This document shows positions 61,873 through 64,000 of a stretch of 64,000 bases of DNA, piece by piece. The stretch covers positions 1 to 64,000 of the forward strand of contig JBQTIQ010000037.1 in the NCBI GenBank assembly GCA_052387955.1, given 5' to 3'. The translations under genes and the position numbers were made by a program. The stretch comes from JBQTIQ01 sp052387955. GTDB taxonomy: Bacteria > Actinomycetota > Acidimicrobiia > Acidimicrobiales > JACDCH01. The notes under the pieces are model-generated. The model did not search any database, was not told where the DNA came from, and worked only from the letters and a program-made list of their open reading frames with translations. Position 1 is the first letter of the stretch. Every line of letters begins with the position of its first letter.

Positions 61873-63123
61873 TCAGGAACCGGTCGGGCCGCTGCCGATC
61901 TCGTCCCGGTGCGTCCTCTCCAGGTACTGGCGGGACCGCGCGATCTGCTCTTCGAGGGCACCCACGGTGGACGCCATGTTGGACACCGCCTGGGCCTTGT
62001 AGGAGTCGATGGCGTCCATGGTGGCGAACACGTTCTCGAACGCCACCTTGAGGGCGTCGATGCTGACCACCGCTCCGGCGGCCTGCTCGTTGATCGCAGT
62101 GCCCTGCACCTTGAGCAGCTCCGACGTCGACTGGATCATCGCCGAGGTCGACGTGTTCAACGCCGTGACCTGGTCGAGGACGAGCTGCTGGTTGGCGAGC
62201 GCCTGGGCGACGATGACGGCCGTGCGCAGCGCGCTCACCGTCGTCGTCTGGGCCCGGTCGACACCCTTGATCAGCTCGATGTTGTTCTTGCGTACGAGGT
62301 CGAGGGCCAGGTAACCCTGGGCCGAGACCGCCAGCTGGGTGAGGATGTCCTGTCGGCGTTGGCGGATGGGGAACAGCGCGTCCGACGTCAGCGTGTTGGC
62401 TTCGTCGGCCCGTCCCTGGCCCCCGAGCTCGGCCACCTTGGCGCTCACCGCCGAATCGAGGGCGCCGCCCAGCGTGGCGTACTCGCTCAGCTTGGCCATG
62501 GCCGACCACATGTTGGCCTTCTCGGCCTCGATGGCGCCGTTGTCCTTGCGCAGCTCGTCCTGGCCGCTGGCGAGCGCCTTGATGATGGCGTCGAGTTGCG
62601 ACTGGGCCGACTGGTACTTGCCGAAGTAGTTCTTCAGCTTGTCGCCGCCGGGGAGGAACTTGAGGATCTTCTTGGCCCCGGTGAGGTCGGCCCGGGCGGG
62701 GTCGAGCTCGGTGACGGTCTCGCGCAGCTCGGTCAGCGTCTTGGCCACCTTGGCGGTGGGGTCGCCGCCGCTGCCCTTGGCGCCGGCCAGGGCGCTGGCC
62801 GGCCGTTCCAGCATCCGGTTCGACACGCTGGCGCTGGCCCGGATCTCGCTGTCGCCCATCGTGGCGATGGCGTCGATCTTCTTGGTGAACTCCGGGGAGC
62901 GCACGTCGAGGAGGGCGAGCTCGGCGGCGAAGGCGGCCGCCCTCTCGTCGAGCTTGGCCCGGACCGCGTCGTCGAGGGGCAGCATCCCGGCCGCCTGTTC
63001 CTCGCCCACCACCGGGACGGGCGCCGGCGGCACCAGGGCCAGATCGGTGCCGGGCGCCGACGGTGTGGCCGCCGCCGCCGACCTGCTCGGCTCCGACGAT
63101 GCGTTCAGGTCCAGTTCTGACAC
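61873..63123 (-). CDS. telA: TelA/KlaA toxic-anion-resistance family protein
   Basis: The 416-residue product has a disordered N-terminus (about 1-45) and a long all-helical body with MGDSEIRASASVSNRMLERP, LKNYFGKYQSAQSQLDAIIK and ALDLVRKNNIELIKGVDRAQTTT, all typical of TelA. Family members accompany TerD proteins; their biochemical role is not settled, although overexpression can give tellurite tolerance. It leads a two-gene unit with the XpaC-like gene. Confidence 0.92.
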   Translation of the reverse strand: MSELDLNASSEPSRSAAAATPSAPGTDLALVPPAPVPVVGEEQAAGMLPLDDAVRAKLDERAAAFAAELALLDVRSPEFTKKIDAIATMGDSEIRASASVSNRMLERPASALAGAKGSGGDPTAKVAKTLTELRETVTELDPARADLTGAKKILKFLPGGDKLKNYFGKYQSAQSQLDAIIKALASGQDELRKDNGAIEAEKANMWSAMAKLSEYATLGGALDSAVSAKVAELGGQGRADEANTLTSDALFPIRQRRQDILTQLAVSAQGYLALDLVRKNNIELIKGVDRAQTTTVSALRTAVIVAQALANQQLVLDQVTALNTSTSAMIQSTSELLKVQGTAINEQAAGAVVSIDALKVAFENVFATMDAIDSYKAQAVSNMASTVGALEEQIARSRQYLERTHRDEIGSGPTGS

Positions 63124-63168
63124 AGCCTCTTCCTTGCTCAGTTCCCTGTTCCGAGCCCGCCCGCGAGG

Positions 63169-63525
63169 CTACACGGGAGGCTTCTTGGCCTCCTGTACGA
63201 CCTCGCCGACGGCGACCAGGACCGAGTCGCCGTCGACCCGGACCGCGAACCGCCGTAGGCAGGAACCGTCGGGGTTGACCCCTTGGCCGTCGCGGCCCCG
63301 GTAGCTCCAGCCGTGCCCGGCGCACACCAGCTCCTCGCCGTCGAAGTCGCCCTCGGAGAGGAGGAACTCGCGATGCGGGCAACGGTCCTCGAAGGCCGCC
63401 ACCTCGCCTCCGGCGTTGACCAGGAGCACCTTCACGCCACCGACCTCCACCGCCTGCATCTCCCCTTCCCACAGGTCGTCGAGCGAGGCTGCCGCCTCCC
63501 AACCGTCGCTGCCGGCATCGGCCAT
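63169..63525 (-). CDS. Rieske [2Fe-2S] ferredoxin-type protein
   Basis: The 118-residue product is a small Rieske ferredoxin. The two cluster boxes are CPHREF (Cys-x-His) and CAGHGWSY (Cys-x2-His), followed by a typical RGRDGQGVNPDG loop. No signal peptide or membrane anchor is present, so it is probably a soluble electron carrier for an oxygenase or a nitrite-reductase small-subunit-like protein. No partner enzyme is in the window. It is divergent from the Fur-family gene, with 88 bases between starts. Confidence 0.9.
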   Translation of the reverse strand: MADAGSDGWEAAASLDDLWEGEMQAVEVGGVKVLLVNAGGEVAAFEDRCPHREFLLSEGDFDGEELVCAGHGWSYRGRDGQGVNPDGSCLRRFAVRVDGDSVLVAVGEVVQEAKKPPV

Positions 63526-63583
63526 CGGTCTCCCCCCGGTCCTCGTTCTCGCCGGCAAGCTACCCGTCGGCAGCCGTCCTAGT

Positions 63584-63601
63584 CCTGGAACGATTCCCAG
63601 G
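63584..63601. promoter_or_regulatory. Candidate Fur-family operator
   Basis: CCTGGAA-CGA-TTCCCAGG is a near-perfect inverted repeat (one extra C) 12 bases before the Fur-family start, in the gap shared with the Rieske gene. Its layout resembles the TGGAA-N-ATTCCA boxes of actinobacterial Fur/PerR/Zur regulators. Binding is inferred. Confidence 0.45.
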
Positions 63602-63613
63602 TAGCATTCGGCC

Positions 63614-64000
63614 ATGGCCGCACCGGTCCCGCTCCTCGACCGACTCCGGGCCCGGCGGTGGCGCATCACGCCCCAGCGACGGGCGGTGGCGTCGGTGCTG
63701 ACCGGCGAGCACGTCCACCTCAGCGCCGAGGAGGTGCACCACGCGGCGCAGGCCCTCGTGCCCGAGCTCTCGCTGGCCACGGTGTACAACGCGCTCAACG
63801 AACTGGTGGGCATGGGCGAGCTGCGAGAGGTCCGGGTGGCCGACGGCCCGACCCGCTACGACCCCAACGTCAGCGACCGCCACCACCATCTCGTGTGCCG
63901 GCGCTGCGGCGCCATCTACGACGTCGTCCCGAGCGGTCTCGAGGCTCTCGCCCTGCCCCGTTCGCAGCGGCGCGGCTTCGCCGTCGAGGACGTCGAGATC
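63614..64000 (+). CDS. Fur-family metal-responsive regulator (truncated by window end)
   Basis: The 129 visible residues start MAAPVPLLDRLRARRWRITP. They contain the Fur winged-helix (ITPQRRAVASVLTGEHVHLS, LATVYNALNELVGMGEL), the metal-site YDPNVSDRHHHLVCRRCG and the Cys pair CRRCG of the structural zinc site. Whether it is Fur, PerR or Zur cannot be decided without the end. The ATG is 12 bases after the operator candidate, so autoregulation is plausible. The C-terminus lies beyond position 64000. Confidence 0.9.
   Translation, partial: MAAPVPLLDRLRARRWRITPQRRAVASVLTGEHVHLSAEEVHHAAQALVPELSLATVYNALNELVGMGELREVRVADGPTRYDPNVSDRHHHLVCRRCGAIYDVVPSGLEALALPRSQRRGFAVEDVEI

Overview
The window is very GC-rich, densely coding DNA from an actinobacterium. 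The best fit is the Acidimicrobiia or a close relative. The reasons are the order TIGR03960 - TIGR03936 - RNase E/G - L21 - L27 - Obg - ProB, a bioB-bsaP pair (BsaP is an actinobacterial small protein), an RskA-type anti-sigma factor, and GTG starts with GTGA/ATGA overlaps at many gene junctions. I found no tRNA, rRNA, CRISPR array, integrase or intact insertion sequence. The genus is not determined.

Positions 1-31136 are mostly core genome. In order they hold: a solute-binding/VWA lipoprotein and a small secreted protein; a membrane coiled-coil protein, MurJ and PspA; a VOC protein; proB, obg, rpmA and rplU, with a MarR/MFS pair wedged before RNase E/G; the two radical-SAM-linked proteins; a DoxX-like protein; the cell-shape operon mreBCD-mrdA-rodA; ndk; a serine hydrolase; a DedA protein; bioB-bsaP; an RNA methyltransferase running straight into an ECF sigma and anti-sigma pair; and rpe.

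Positions 31296-63123 form one large Ter (tellurium/TerD) stress-response island. It contains four free-standing or fused TerD proteins plus two TerA-like proteins (one fused, one split into two genes), TerB, TelA with an XpaC-like partner, and a nucleoside-metabolite-type module of two phosphoribosyltransferases, a citrate-lyase-like aldolase and a HAD phosphatase. Embedded in it are parts that read like an effector arm: a 1025-residue CHAT protease, a divergently transcribed 853-residue caspase-like protease with a hydrophobic C-terminal segment, and a CHAP peptidoglycan hydrolase. A dedicated chaperone set is also present: GrpE, a short Hsp70 without a recognisable lid, and a 1004-residue zinc-ribbon/FN3 protein with two J-domain-like stretches lacking HPD. 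A Ca2+ P-type ATPase, a VapBC pair and a YceI protein sit inside the island. My inference is a calcium- or metal-sensing surveillance system with proteolytic effectors; the sequence does not prove it. The window closes with a Rieske protein and a Fur-family regulator cut off by the window end.

Two families of non-coding palindromic repeats run through the core part. One (about 120 bp) lies at 1-135, 9171-9297 and, inverted, 31159-31290. The other (about 85-115 bp, three hairpins) exactly fills the space from one gene's stop codon to the next gene's ribosome-binding site in the rplU-rpmA, mrdA-rodA and mreC-mreD junctions, and appears to have been absorbed into the C-terminus of the RNA methyltransferase.
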